From NCBI GenBank assembly GCA_034687125.1, contig JAQGBZ010000229.1:1-64000 (forward strand): a stretch of DNA of 64,000 nucleotides. Reading direction: 5' to 3'. Below the pieces are notes generated by a model, which saw nothing but the letters and a program-made list of their open reading frames with translations, ran no database searches and was not told the DNA's origin. The stretch's first letter is position 1, and the number at the start of each line of letters is the position of its first letter. Position numbers and translations under genes: made by a program. The DNA is from Neelides folsomi (taxonomy: Eukaryota; Arthropoda; Collembola; Neelipleona; Neelidae). Positions 1 through 10,075 of this stretch are shown piece by piece.

Positions 1-76
1 TATAATTATTTAAAATAAAAGTAAATAATAATTATAATTATTTAAAATAAAAGTAAATAATAATTATAATTATTTA
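1..76. repeat. 32-bp AT-only tandem repeat at lin-28 3' end
   Basis: A 32-bp unit of almost pure A/T is repeated about 2.4 times (copies start at 1, 33 and 65). On the minus strand it lies directly after and over the predicted lin-28 stop codon. If it is transcribed as 3' UTR it would carry several AUUUA-type elements. The window edge cuts it. Confidence 0.85.
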
Positions 77-453
77 ATCATTATTTTAGTATTTTTGTAT
101 TTTATAGTATTTTTGTATTTATCTGTGTTTAGACTTACATTCTTGTTTTTTTCATTTGTTCTTTTAGGACAATCGGCAATAAGATGATCGTCCGATTTAC
201 AAGAATGACATCGTTTAGGCTGAGGCCCCAAATTACATTTTGAAGCAATATGATGGGCTAAGTCTCCGCAATTGTAACACCTGATCTTCTTCAGTTTTTT
301 CTTTGGCATGGGGCGTCTGTGGGATCCGCGACATTCATTTCCCTCCGGTCCGGTCACGACTGTCGCTTCCAGTCCTTTGTCCGACTCCTTGCACTCAAAT
401 TCGACCTCTTCCTCGTCGCCGAGACTCCGGAAGCCCGTCATCTGGATGACGCT
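70..453 (-). CDS. lin-28: lin-28 coding exon 3 (end of cold-shock domain, two CCHC zinc knuckles)
   Basis: After the acceptor cttttag the frame reads [20 protein letters not shown], the conserved second half of the cold-shock domain. A basic linker ([13 protein letters not shown]) and two CX2CX4HX4C-type knuckles follow. The second ends ADCPKR. The frame stays open to a TAA at 72-70, but the last 23 residues come from AT-rich repeats of ATACAAAAATACTA. A strong donor (AAGAAT/gtaagt, 138-133, phase 0) sits just before that tail. Coding may therefore leave the exon at 139 and continue in an exon outside the window. The exon and knuckles are certain; the end at 70 is not. Confidence 0.9.
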   Translation of the reverse strand, partial: SVIQMTGFRSLGDEEEVEFECKESDKGLEATVVTGPEGNECRGSHRRPMPKKKLKKIRCYNCGDLAHHIASKCNLGPQPKRCHSCKSDDHLIADCPKRTNEKNKNVSLNTDKYKNTIKYKNTKIMIK

Positions 454-3400
454 CTAAAAGAGGAGATGAAATAAATATCTCCCTTGTTTTGTTAGGTTTA
501 GTTATATTTCAGTTATTTCATCTCCCCTGCCGTTCCTTTCACTTTCCCCCGCTTCGTCGAGGGAGGCAGATCATAATCAAGGCTAAAAACAACCCCTCCC
601 TTTATTCTGTCCATCAATAAAATATCCTATAGATGTGGGAACTTTATGGAAATGAACCCAATGGAGAAAAATAATTGTCTTTTACAACGCCAAATATTTT
701 TAATAGGAACTTTAATATTATAAAATTATTTGTGTTTGTAGTGCAGTTGTCGCGTGCGAATATGCATCCTTTATTTGTTTATTATAATATATTTAAATCG
801 TAAATTGGTAAATATTAAGCTTGGAGAAATATCAATAATGAACCGATGCATAGTCTAAAATGTGTTGCTTCGTATTAGATTAAATCTTTGTATTATATTT
901 TTGAATACACGGTATACAATAAACTATGAGTATATAAATAATTAAGCAGTGGGTATGGATATATATAATATATGAATAGAGAATATTCATACTTATATTA
1001 ATGTATCCATAATGTGCATTTATGTTAAGTAATCTATAGTATAACTGGGAAGTTATATCCAAAAAGATCGCAAGAGCGGTATATTTTCTCTCTTGTATGC
1101 ACGAATTTACAAAATAGGGTTTTTGAATAAAAGGGCGTCCATATTCTTCCAATCCTCTCAACCATGTTTGGCTCAACACCCTCTGATCCTTCATATACAC
1201 TCTCAACATACAAAACTGCCCAAAGCTGAATATTATCCATATTATTTTATACGTAATTTATAATATATCTGTATATTTAACTACATACATTTAAACTATG
1301 TTGCTTGAAAATTCTTAGTTTGTAACTTTTAGTTAAAATTCTAAGTTTGTTTTTTAAGAATATTCTTCCTACTCTTTTCCAATATTGTAAAATTTCAGAA
1401 GATTCTATCCAGAACAAACTAAAATTAAAGAAGCGAAATACCAAAAGTATAAGAGTTAAGGAGAATTGAAGAGCGAACAAAAGCTCGGATTGTTTCTTTT
1501 TTCTTTGTAAATTAAGCCCAAGTTAAAGATAAGCCAAGAGTGAAGAAAAGTCTTAAGTGGTAACTCTTTCTCCCAAAGCACCAAACCCTTGATGAAGGAG
1601 CAAATGATCCATGTGAGTGAAGCTAATACAAGGACTAAATTCCTCTTTGCGGGTTTTCCCCAAACACATCCCGAAATAGCTGATTTTTTGTAAGAAATTA
1701 AACTGGTTTGTTTGGGAAAATTGGTTCTTCTGGATTTGTGTCATTTTCCTTCCTTGCCCCTTCATTCCTCTTCAATCAACGCCGTTGATTCAACGGGTGC
1801 TCTTGAGGCGGACATTGGAAAATGTGAAGTGCGGGTTCTGTTTATTGTTTGCTCAATTCCTCTTGAAAATGAGAATGAATTTATCGGCTGTTGGGAACAT
1901 GGAGTGGAGAGGGAAAAGACAAGGTTGGGGAAGAATGAAGGAATTTGCCTCTCGCCACTCCTAGACCCCTCAAATCATTTCTTTACACTCGCTGAAATAA
2001 CAATGACAGATGACATTTGGTTCCTGAGTCAAAACTGTCAATTCCACTTCACTGTTGGAGATCCTTTTGTGAATTCCTTTTTCAATAAAACACACTTTGC
2101 CCTCCCCCGATCAGTCCGACGGTGCAAATACAACTTATTCATTTTACTATAAGTAAAGTAAATACCATATACTTTATACTAAAAGTAAAAGTTGTACTAA
2201 ACTATAGTTTTTATAACATAAGGTAGATACTAGATACATAAAGTAAACTGGAGCAATTGTATTTGATTCAAATTGACATTTTGGAAATATTACCTGATGT
2301 ACGAAGACTTCTTGAGAGCCGTCGATTGGTGTGATGAATCCCCAGCCTTTGGCCACATTAAACCATTTACATTTTCCTTTCTTTCGGTTCAGATCAGTTC
2401 CTATAAAAATGATCATAAATTTCATAAACATAGTTGAATAAAACATAATTGCTACCGGTGGTCTGGAAGCTAATAAGTTTCGTATGTTTTATTCCAATAT
2501 ATCAAAGTTTATTAAAATAATCTTTCGGAATTTAGTTTGAATTTGTTTATTTATATTTTTTATTCTACTGGTATTTATTAAGATATTTGGTATAATCGTA
2601 TATTTATATTTATTTATTAGGTATGTATGTAAAGTGTACCTGTAGATAGTGAATTTTATATGAATATTTTTATTACAGGTATATTGTATTGTTATATGCG
2701 ATTTACTCATTCATTCGGTAAAGGTATTAATGTTAGGATACATGATCTTTAAATGGAGAAAGAAACAGAGAAGGAAAAATGAGGAAAACAACTTTGCAAA
2801 ACGAGGATTTATTCTATGTCTATTTCTTTGGCTAACTTTGTGAGTCTCATGACTAAAGAGTTAAAGCAATGGGAATCATAGGGAAAACCTTGAAAAGCAT
2901 AAAAGAATCAGAATTGTGTAACATTTATAAAGCTTCATCTTCATGAGGGAAAGTTTTTTTTTGAAAAAGACAAATGCCGAGTAATAGTGGGAGTATTAAT
3001 ACTCTGGAGAAGCCGAGGAAGACTTTATTGGAAAGGATGACGTTTGACAAAAGAGAAACATAATGGAAATAGACGTTCCCTGGAAATGGGAAAAAGAGAA
3101 GTTTGATGAAGGAATAAATTCCGATCCTCGGGAGGATTTGACCAAAATCAAATTATTTCCCTTCCTTCGATTTTGGGGATATTTGGAAAAGAAAGTTTTA
3201 AGCCTCTTGTGAGCCGAGTGGCTCGTGGACGCAATTAGATTACTCCCCGACTCGGGATGGAGAAATGAAAAAGAAAATGGCAGTTTGAAGGAAAATGGAA
3301 TAAAAGGTCTCGAGAGGAATCGATAGAATATCTCTATGATTCATTCCGAGCTTTGAATGGATTGGACGAATTATTAAACCAGAGGAGGAGTTGAAAAAAA

Positions 3401-6126
3401 GTCGGGACGGCCCCGGGATCCACGCAACCCGAACCCGGGCCGGGTAACTTCCCTCAGCCCTCTTCTCCTCTCAAATCGATTTTGCTTTCCACTTTCCACT
3501 GCCACCCCCTTCATTTCATCTCCCATAATCTTAAACCGAAACTCTTCGTCCCCTCGCAGACTCACTCCGACTCCATAAAACATCCCTCCTCCATTCCCCT
3601 AAATTAATTCCAAACCTCTGCTCTTCCCTCGCCAAATTTTACCTCAAATCCATTTCAGCCATTTTCCCATCAAAATCACCCAATAAACATCCAATGACCA
3701 TTAACTCATTAAAAATGCAAAAAATTTTAAATACACTACAAATCCTTCTAAATGACGAATTCTTCAATTCTTATCAATTTCATTCTGAATCAACTATAAA
3801 TTACACTCATTTTTAAATATTTGGAAAATTCATTAAAATCTGTACTTTATCATTGAGGGTATATATATATATATACCCTATATAATATATATAAATAAAG
3901 TGAGTTTATTCAGTATTCATACATTGTATTGTATTGTATGATATATCATGATCTAATTGTAAGATTTTTTCCAATATGAGCTATTATTTTGAATGGAGCA
4001 ACTTTTGACTTTTAAACTGACTTTAAAAGCAGTGAAAGAAACGGTGTAAAGGATTGCGTAATTGAGGAGTAAAAGGGGTTTTAAGCCCTTTAACGCTTCC
4101 AACTTTCCATTCAATTCCTTTTAAGACTTGCAAAGGGCACGGAACAAAGTAGACATGACATAATCGGAGTTTGAATTACCAACTCTTATTTGTAGAGGTA
4201 CAAAAAGAGTAAAAAATGGTAAACCACAAAAAACCACCCTTTCCTATCAAAACATGTTTACGTTCCACCTCTCTCATCATCTCAATGCGGAACCTTTTTT
4301 ATAGACACCGAAAACCATCCCTTGTACTATTAGACATACCCTCAATGATAAATGTCATTTTCATATTCCTTCATTTTCTCAATTTCCTGATGATAGATAC
4401 GATACTTATCTAATACATGTAATAAATATCTAATATGTATTATATCACATGTACAATTCACATATATCACATTTACATCATTGTAGTACAAATAGTTATA
4501 TGTAACAGTATATTATATTATATGATGGTTTTCAACAGTTTTTTAACAAGGACTAATAAGGGATGTATGTGTTATGGATATATCCGTTCCTCATAAAAAA
4601 TAAAATACGACCCTCTCGAGTTTTTTGTGACAATTAGCTCTATCAGGTCCCAAAAGCGTTTACTTCAACAGGAGCCCTCCCGTTGTCATCGGCTCCTCCT
4701 TCCGCACATTATGGAAATGGGAAATTGGGGCTTGGGCCGTTTTTTACCCCAAACACTCAAATTCGATTGTGGATTTGAATGGAGCGAGGCCCTCTTGAAA
4801 TTTTCCACATTTTGAATTTATAAAGAATAGGTTCTTTATGGCAGAAGTGTATCTGACACGCGTCAAACCCAAATGAATGGTAAAAAAGGCCGGTCCTTTT
4901 TCTCGGTTTTCAATGAAAGAGCTGTGAATTGAGATCTTTTATTCATCCTCATCATTTTTTGTCAATTAGAGTGGAATGGATATTGGAATGAATATAATGT
5001 GAAAACGCCCCTAAGCGACTTCTTTTATCCAAATCCATGACTTGATAGCATTATAAAATATGCCTGATACTATTTGTTAATAAATATTGATTAAATTGAG
5101 AATATTCAAAATGTTATTAATAATTAATTATAATTATAATTATAATTGAATATTATAATTTCAATGGGTATTTTTTATAATATTTATTTATTTATCAACA
5201 ATTAAAACGAGATATAATCTGTAAGATTTTGATGAATTACTAAATATTTTTATTTTGAAATAAATAAACCATCGGCTGTAATTTTAATGAATTTGGAAAA
5301 TAAAATTAGTTAGTTTACACTTATTGTTAATAAAGTGTAAAATAAGTAAAATTATATATTTTGTATGAGCCGAGCATTCATAAGTACTTCTTATGGGTAG
5401 AAGAGTTGGTCGGATTTGGTCAATTAAAGACATTTGTAGGGATATAATGGAAAGATATAAAGGCGTTAATTAGAGGTGTGAGAGAAGGCGGGACGAAGTT
5501 GGGGAATGATGTAAAGGTTAAGTTAATGGATTATATCCTCATATGAGTGGAAGTTTGAGTGGGATGGACCTCATAGTGTTCCGGTTCCGAGACGTAAATG
5601 AATGAAGTTATTATGAGTTGAGAAAAACCGGGGCGAGAGGAAATTGATGAAACTAACCGTGATTCAGCAGATAACTACCATTATTACCTTCAAAACCCTC
5701 ATCAACACTTATGGTCAAATTTCTCATACATTGAACCTTATGTTTAAAAACTACTCAGCCCAATCAACAACAAATTCAACTTATTCAACCGATAATTCAA
5801 TTTACAATAAACTAAAAGTCTCCCTAAGAAAATCACCAAAAATCTATTTTCCAAAACATTGAAATTGTTAGTATTTTTTTACTATAAATTCCCCAATTTG
5901 ACATTAAAAAAGACCCTTGATCTTTAAAATAACGATTTTATTTGTCTTTTAGAATCAAAAGCTTTTTCATATAAAATTCTAAGATTTTGTAAACTTCTTT
6001 TATAAAAATCAAAATTTTGATTTTAGGAAAAACTTTGATTTACTCACCGCTGTGTGTGGAATCCTCAAGTGATGACGGGGACGTGGAATGGGGCGGTTCA
6101 TCGGAAAGTGACCCTGTCTCGGTCAT
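70..6126 (-). CDS. lin-28: LIN-28 RNA-binding protein (whole gene model, three coding exons)
   Basis: LIN-28 binds let-7 precursors and mRNAs and controls developmental timing and stem-cell state in the cytoplasm and nucleus. The model joins 6126-6048, 2400-2294 and 453-70 on the minus strand, giving 189 residues with agreeing splice phases (1, then 0). Residues 1-26 are Ser/Pro/acidic. A cold-shock domain follows at about 34-100, with the RNP-like cores [14 protein letters not shown] and VFVHQ, and then the LIN-28 signature [11 protein letters not shown]. Two CCHC zinc knuckles follow ([15 protein letters not shown] and [14 protein letters not shown]). A cold-shock domain followed by paired knuckles is unique to LIN-28. 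Fly LIN-28 is of similar length. The last 23 residues are low complexity and may be artefactual (see exon 3). Confidence in identity is very high; the C-terminus and 5' UTR are uncertain. Confidence 0.95.
454..2293 (-). other. lin-28: lin-28 intron between exons 2 and 3
   Basis: This 1,840-bp intron has canonical gt and ag ends on the minus strand. It holds an AT-rich stretch with (TA)n-like patches at about 890-1010. A plus-strand open frame at 1712-2152 has no recognisable domain and lies within intron sequence. I see no additional gene or RNA. Confidence 0.85.
2294..2400 (-). CDS. lin-28: lin-28 coding exon 2 (first part of cold-shock domain)
   Basis: The exon encodes the N-terminal half of the cold-shock domain. 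[17 protein letters not shown] is the RNP1-like aromatic strand pair and QEVFVHQ the RNP2-like strand. The acceptor is tttttatag and the donor is CATCAG/gtaata. With one base carried in from exon 1 it gives exactly 36 codons and leaves in phase 0. The aromatic residues that stack on RNA bases (W and F in KWFN, F in GWGF, F and H in VFVH) are all present. Confidence 0.95.
2401..6047 (-). other. lin-28: lin-28 intron between exons 1 and 2
   Basis: This 3,647-bp intron holds a block that is purine-rich on the plus strand (about 2745-3400). A short GC-rich core follows (about 3400-3450) and then a pyrimidine-rich block (about 3450-3850). A 22-bp perfect TA palindrome flanked by GGG/CCC lies at 3857-3878. 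Further AT patches are at 4390-4530 and 5090-5350. A 69-codon minus-strand open frame at 3374-3583 covers the GC core but resembles nothing I know. Confidence 0.7.
6048..6126 (-). CDS. lin-28: lin-28 coding exon 1
   Basis: This exon encodes 26 residues beginning [14 protein letters not shown], rich in Ser, Pro and acidic residues, plus one base of the next codon. It ends at a consensus donor (AGCG/gtgagt). Its phase (1) fits exon 2 exactly and gives ...[16 protein letters not shown] chose it because it is an open stretch starting with ATG, has the right phase and orientation, and matches the short acidic/Ser-rich N-terminus typical of LIN-28. No homologue confirms the residues themselves, so this exon rests on splice logic and composition. 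Confidence 0.75.
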
Positions 6127-9100
6127 TTTATATCAAAATCCGAATGTCAAGTTTTGATCAAGATTTGGATCACAATGGATAAATTAAAGTTGTATGGGAA
6201 GGAGTTGAAAGTGGAGTGATGGTTCTTTGAAGTCTGGATGGAGTGTGAGGGGAGGATATGCGTAGTCCCGCTATTCTTGTATGATAAGGGTCGTTGTGGA
6301 AAAATGAGCCGACTGCACGGATTGTTCCTCGTAAAGTTTGGAGAGAGGCGAAGTCTGACCGGAGAGGTGGCAATCTACTTTTCACTCAGACTCCCTCACT
6401 TCCATGGGAGTTCAGATTTTTGGGAGTATTGTGAAAAGAGGGACGAGCTCTCGAGGCCCACCGTTTGTCCCTTCTTACAAAATATGCGAGAGAACCATAG
6501 GTCATTTTATGTCCGGGCACAAGGCGCAGGCCCTCGGATCTGTCAACCGACTCCAACTTCCCCTCCTCACTTCGCCATCAAATTTAATCTCACTCAAATT
6601 AAAATGGAAATATCTGGGGGAAAATTCCTCGTTTTTCTCATTCTTTCCGATTCTTTCCGATTCTCCCCCTTTTATAAATCTCGCCATTTTCTTTATTTGT
6701 ATTCCTAAGAATCTTAAAAGAACCTTAGAATCTTTAAAGAACTTTAGAATCTTTAGAGCTTCAAAATTGGCTAAAAATTATCATGTTTACATTAGCAAAT
6801 CTTTCATGAAATTGTAAAATTAAGTGTATAAGAAGTAAATAATGTTTTAAAAGCAATAGCTAACTGTAAAGTGTAATTATAATAGGAAAATATTGGATAT
6901 TTTGTGAAGGATATTTTTGAATATTTTGTGAAGGATATTTGGTAAATTAAATCAAGTGTCTCTCCCTTGAATATTCCAAGAGTTGTTTGACCCTTTGAGA
7001 CTCTCAAGGTTGTTTTCCGGGAATTAGAGAGAAAAGGGACAGCTTTTGGAGGTTTCGTGGAAGAAGGGTCATATGGCGTATTGAAGAAGGGCATTTGAGG
7101 TTTCTCCCTCAATCGCAGCTTCTCCGTCATCATTCCCTTTTCTCAACTTTTCTCAAGAGACCATTTAAACAATATAACTTTTATGAGTCAACTACAAAAG
7201 AGATACCAATTGGGATTGGACTTCGATATAGTGGATGTAAAATCTTGAAAGCTATGTATATACAAAATAAACCATATAGGATACATAAGTATATAATAAG
7301 TATTATATGAGTAACATCTTGGAAGATATAAATTGTTGAAGGATAAAATGCTGAAGGTATCTTACCCAGAGTCTCTCAATCCTCTTAAATAAATGGTCTC
7401 ATAATAGTAGAAAACGCATAGGTCCGAATGTGTTGACGGGGGATTTGTGGGATATATGGGAAAATATATAGGATATATACTTTATATTTATATGCGAAAA
7501 GCTTCTGGAAGGAATCCGATGTTGGAAAATCCTTGGGAAGGAATTTGGTCCTCATCAAGTATAAATTGGAATGAAAAGGGGCGGATTCGCATATTTCCTT
7601 TTCCATTAAAGTCTCTAATTAATAGTTGGGCAAGGGCCCACTTGTCTCTCCTTCCTGAAGGGTTCCTTTTTTACGAGCACAAGTGCTAAAAAAGCTAAAG
7701 AGCCTATTGAGGACGTGTGTCCAATTGAGTTGGGGTGTCATGAATGAACCCTTTCCATTCGCAACTCTCCGCTCCTCTCACCCTCCTTTTTTGAGCGGGG
7801 TCCAAATGGTAAAAAGTCGGTGTAAAAACTTTGGCCCGACCTCCCAGTCCTTTGCTCAAATACCAACAGGGAGGAACTCAAAACAATGAAAAGATTGAAA
7901 GATCCAATAAAATCAAAAGTCACATTAAGAACTTTTAAATTGCAAACATTCACAATGACATACATCAACTAACCTTTACTATAGTATATTGATAGGTTTA
8001 TCGTTCAATTTTAAATATTTTTAAAATTTATTACTCAACTTTTGAGAGAAATGATAAACAAATAAATAAATATTTGCATTTTTTGTATTAATTAATATAG
8101 CTTTAAAGCTATATTAACTTTTAAAAAACTATTATATTAGTATCAATTATTATTAATATGAAATAGTTTTCCTTGTCTCGGAGAAAGCGTAGTTGTACAT
8201 ATTGATTGTACTACATATTAGTATTTATGGATGATCTAACATTAAAATAAAAGTGAAGTCTTAAATTGACATTTTGTACAATTTGATTGTGAAGGACTGT
8301 GAGGCCCTGGAGCTTTTCTTCTATCTCCCTATTTATGACATTAGTCGGCGTTGTTTTCCCGAATCTGCTGGTGACTGCTGGAACAGAAAAATGACAAAGG
8401 AAGGTTCCGCCGAATCCCCTCGTGGACTTGTTTTGATGAGAAGACCCTTCCTGAGAGACTGCTGCGATTTCATCAGACCCTTTCACAATATTCACTACAA
8501 TTCCTATTCTTTCACATCAACTTATATCCGTTCAATTAGATTGGAAATAATAGTAGCGCTTTTACACCAACAATCTCCAACATTAACATTATACATACAT
8601 ATAATATACTTACTATATTATATATCATAGAACATTATATTATATCTGTATGTATGGCATATTATAATATTTTATTTACTATTTACTCAAACTTAGAATT
8701 TAAATTTTCTTCTTGTCATTGCAATGGAAAGTATTCAATAAATGCTGAGGTTTTTACAAAATAAAAGATTGACAGAATGAACTTAAAAATATGAAGAAAG
8801 GAGTAATGGGAATTTTGTTGAATTTTGTTGAATTTTATAAATTTTTATGTAAATTGTGTTTGAAAGCCACAGAACAAAATGCTAATTGTGTTTAAGAGGA
8901 GGACTGGGAGAATTTTGGGGGTTGACGTAGACGTTAATGGGTTCCAGGTTGAATGAAGCTGAGAGGAATAGGCAAAGGTTTTGGTCATGGAACTAACGTA
9001 AACCAAATATCTCATTATGGTTTCAATGGACCTTCAGCTGAGCTCTTTCAATTCACTGACCCAAGTCCAGCTGCTCAGGCTGGCGGTCTGCACTTACAAA

Positions 9101-9494
9101 ATACACTGTTTCCTTTTTGAATCCCTAACCAAATCCATGAGATCGTCCTCTCTCGTTTCATTCTCAAAATTAATTCACATTCACCCTTAATTCCCTCCAT
9201 GTCAATCTTTCTAATGAATATTTTCGAGTTGTGGATTTTAGTTAAAAGATAAAGCTTCCACCGTTCTATGATGCATGGATATATAGAAAATACATAACGC
9301 TATAAGTACTCGTCTGTATAAGCCGTTATTTATATATTTATACAGATATACAGATATTCTGTATTTATATGTACTCAATACACTCAATATATTTATCTTA
9401 TGGTTAGTATTATGTTCAATATCTTTACAAAGATGTTTTAATGATAGTAAGTATTACTAAATATTTAATAAAATGTTCAAATTGATTATGATTG
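6127..9494. other. Upstream region of lin-28; no supported gene
   Basis: The probable lin-28 promoter and 5' UTR lie in the first few hundred bases, but I see no convincing TATA box or initiator. The GC-richer part, 6180-6690, has overlapping open frames on both strands, which argues against any one being coding. A 20-bp direct repeat (atattttgtgaaggatattt) occurs twice at 6889-6942. An open frame pair at 8211-8630 is unrecognised. AT-rich patches recur at 7250-7300, 7450-7490, 8590-8670 and 9290-9410. Confidence 0.5.
8092..8117. repeat. 26-bp perfect palindrome
   Basis: The sequence reads the same on both strands over 26 bp and centres on CTTTAAAG. It lies in AT-rich intergenic DNA. No function can be assigned. 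Confidence 0.8.
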
Positions 9495-9516
9495 CTTAAC
9501 TCAAATAATTGAGTAT

Positions 9517-9522
9517 TTTATT
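9517..9522 (-). terminator. Poly(A) signal of the small secreted protein gene
   Basis: AATAAA on the minus strand lies about 123 bp after the stop codon at 9645, giving a short 3' UTR. Cleavage would fall near 9500. Confidence 0.6.
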
Positions 9523-9644
9523 AATCTTTTAAGATGGTATTTAAAAGTGATGGTAAAACGGTCAAATTCGTAGGCTTGATGTTAAGCCGGGAGCTGATGG
9601 TCAAAGCTCATATAGGAAGATTTGGTGTTTGGGTCGTTTCTGGT

Positions 9645-9980
9645 TTAATAGAAGTAAGCTGGAGCAGCGGCGTATCCATATCCAGTTGGGCCATATCGTC
9701 TGATTCCAGTGCTGGCAGATGAAGAGAATGGTCCATGGAAGGATGGTCCACTCACTCCGCCTCCATAAGTGAGGTATTGAGCCGAGGCAATGGCGATGAG
9801 GGCAAGAACGACGATAACCTTTAATATTAAAAATTATTAAATTAAAATTTCAGTTTATAATTTATTTAGAACATTTGGCTGGTCGTCCTTTACACATTAG
9901 TTGTTACTGTTTAATCTCAATTAAAATTTAGAATATTTAAATATTTATATAATGTAATTTGAACTCACGTATTTCATCAT
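9645..9980 (-). CDS. Small secreted Gly/Tyr-rich protein, cuticle-like (two exons)
   Basis: The gene joins 9980-9969 (ATG ATG AAA TAC, then gtgagt) and 9818-9645 (acceptor ttaaag), with a 150-bp intron, and gives 61 residues. Residues 1-17 (MMKYVIVVLALIAIASA) form a textbook signal peptide with cleavage before QYLTYGGG. The mature 44 residues are rich in Gly, Ser, Tyr and Ala, contain an RRYGPTGYGY stretch and end APAYFY. There are no cysteines. A tiny first exon split from the signal-peptide exon is typical of arthropod cuticle and other secreted small proteins. A core promoter and poly(A) signal are in place. I do not recognise the exact family. An antimicrobial Gly-rich peptide is an alternative to a cuticle or silk-like structural role. 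Confidence 0.8.
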
Positions 9981-10043
9981 GGTGAATGAAGAGTTTTGGA
10001 GTTTGGCGAGTTTGGAGAAGATTTGATTGTTCAAAGTTGACTG

Positions 10044-10075
10044 TGATCTCAATCCAATCTCAGGTGGCTTTTATA
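10044..10075 (-). promoter_or_regulatory. TATA-box core promoter of the small secreted protein gene
   Basis: On the minus strand TATAAAA lies at 10075-10069. About 30 bp downstream, near 10047-10042, is an initiator-like ATCACAGTC. The short leader then runs to the ATG at 9980. Spacing between TATA and initiator fits arthropod RNA polymerase II promoters for strongly expressed, stage-specific genes. Confidence 0.65.

Noticed and set aside
1712-2152. 146-codon plus-strand open frame within the lin-28 intron
   Set aside because: No recognisable domain, no splice or promoter signals, and ordinary intron composition.
6238-6817. Overlapping 156- and 137-codon plus-strand frames upstream of lin-28
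   Set aside because: They are in different frames of the same GC-richer DNA with another frame on the minus strand, so none stands out as coding. The protein sequences show no family pattern.
8211-8630. Minus-strand 94-codon frame and overlapping plus-strand 118-codon frame
   Set aside because: The minus frame reads like a possible exon but lacks a partner exon, clear splice sites and a recognisable domain. Left as unresolved.
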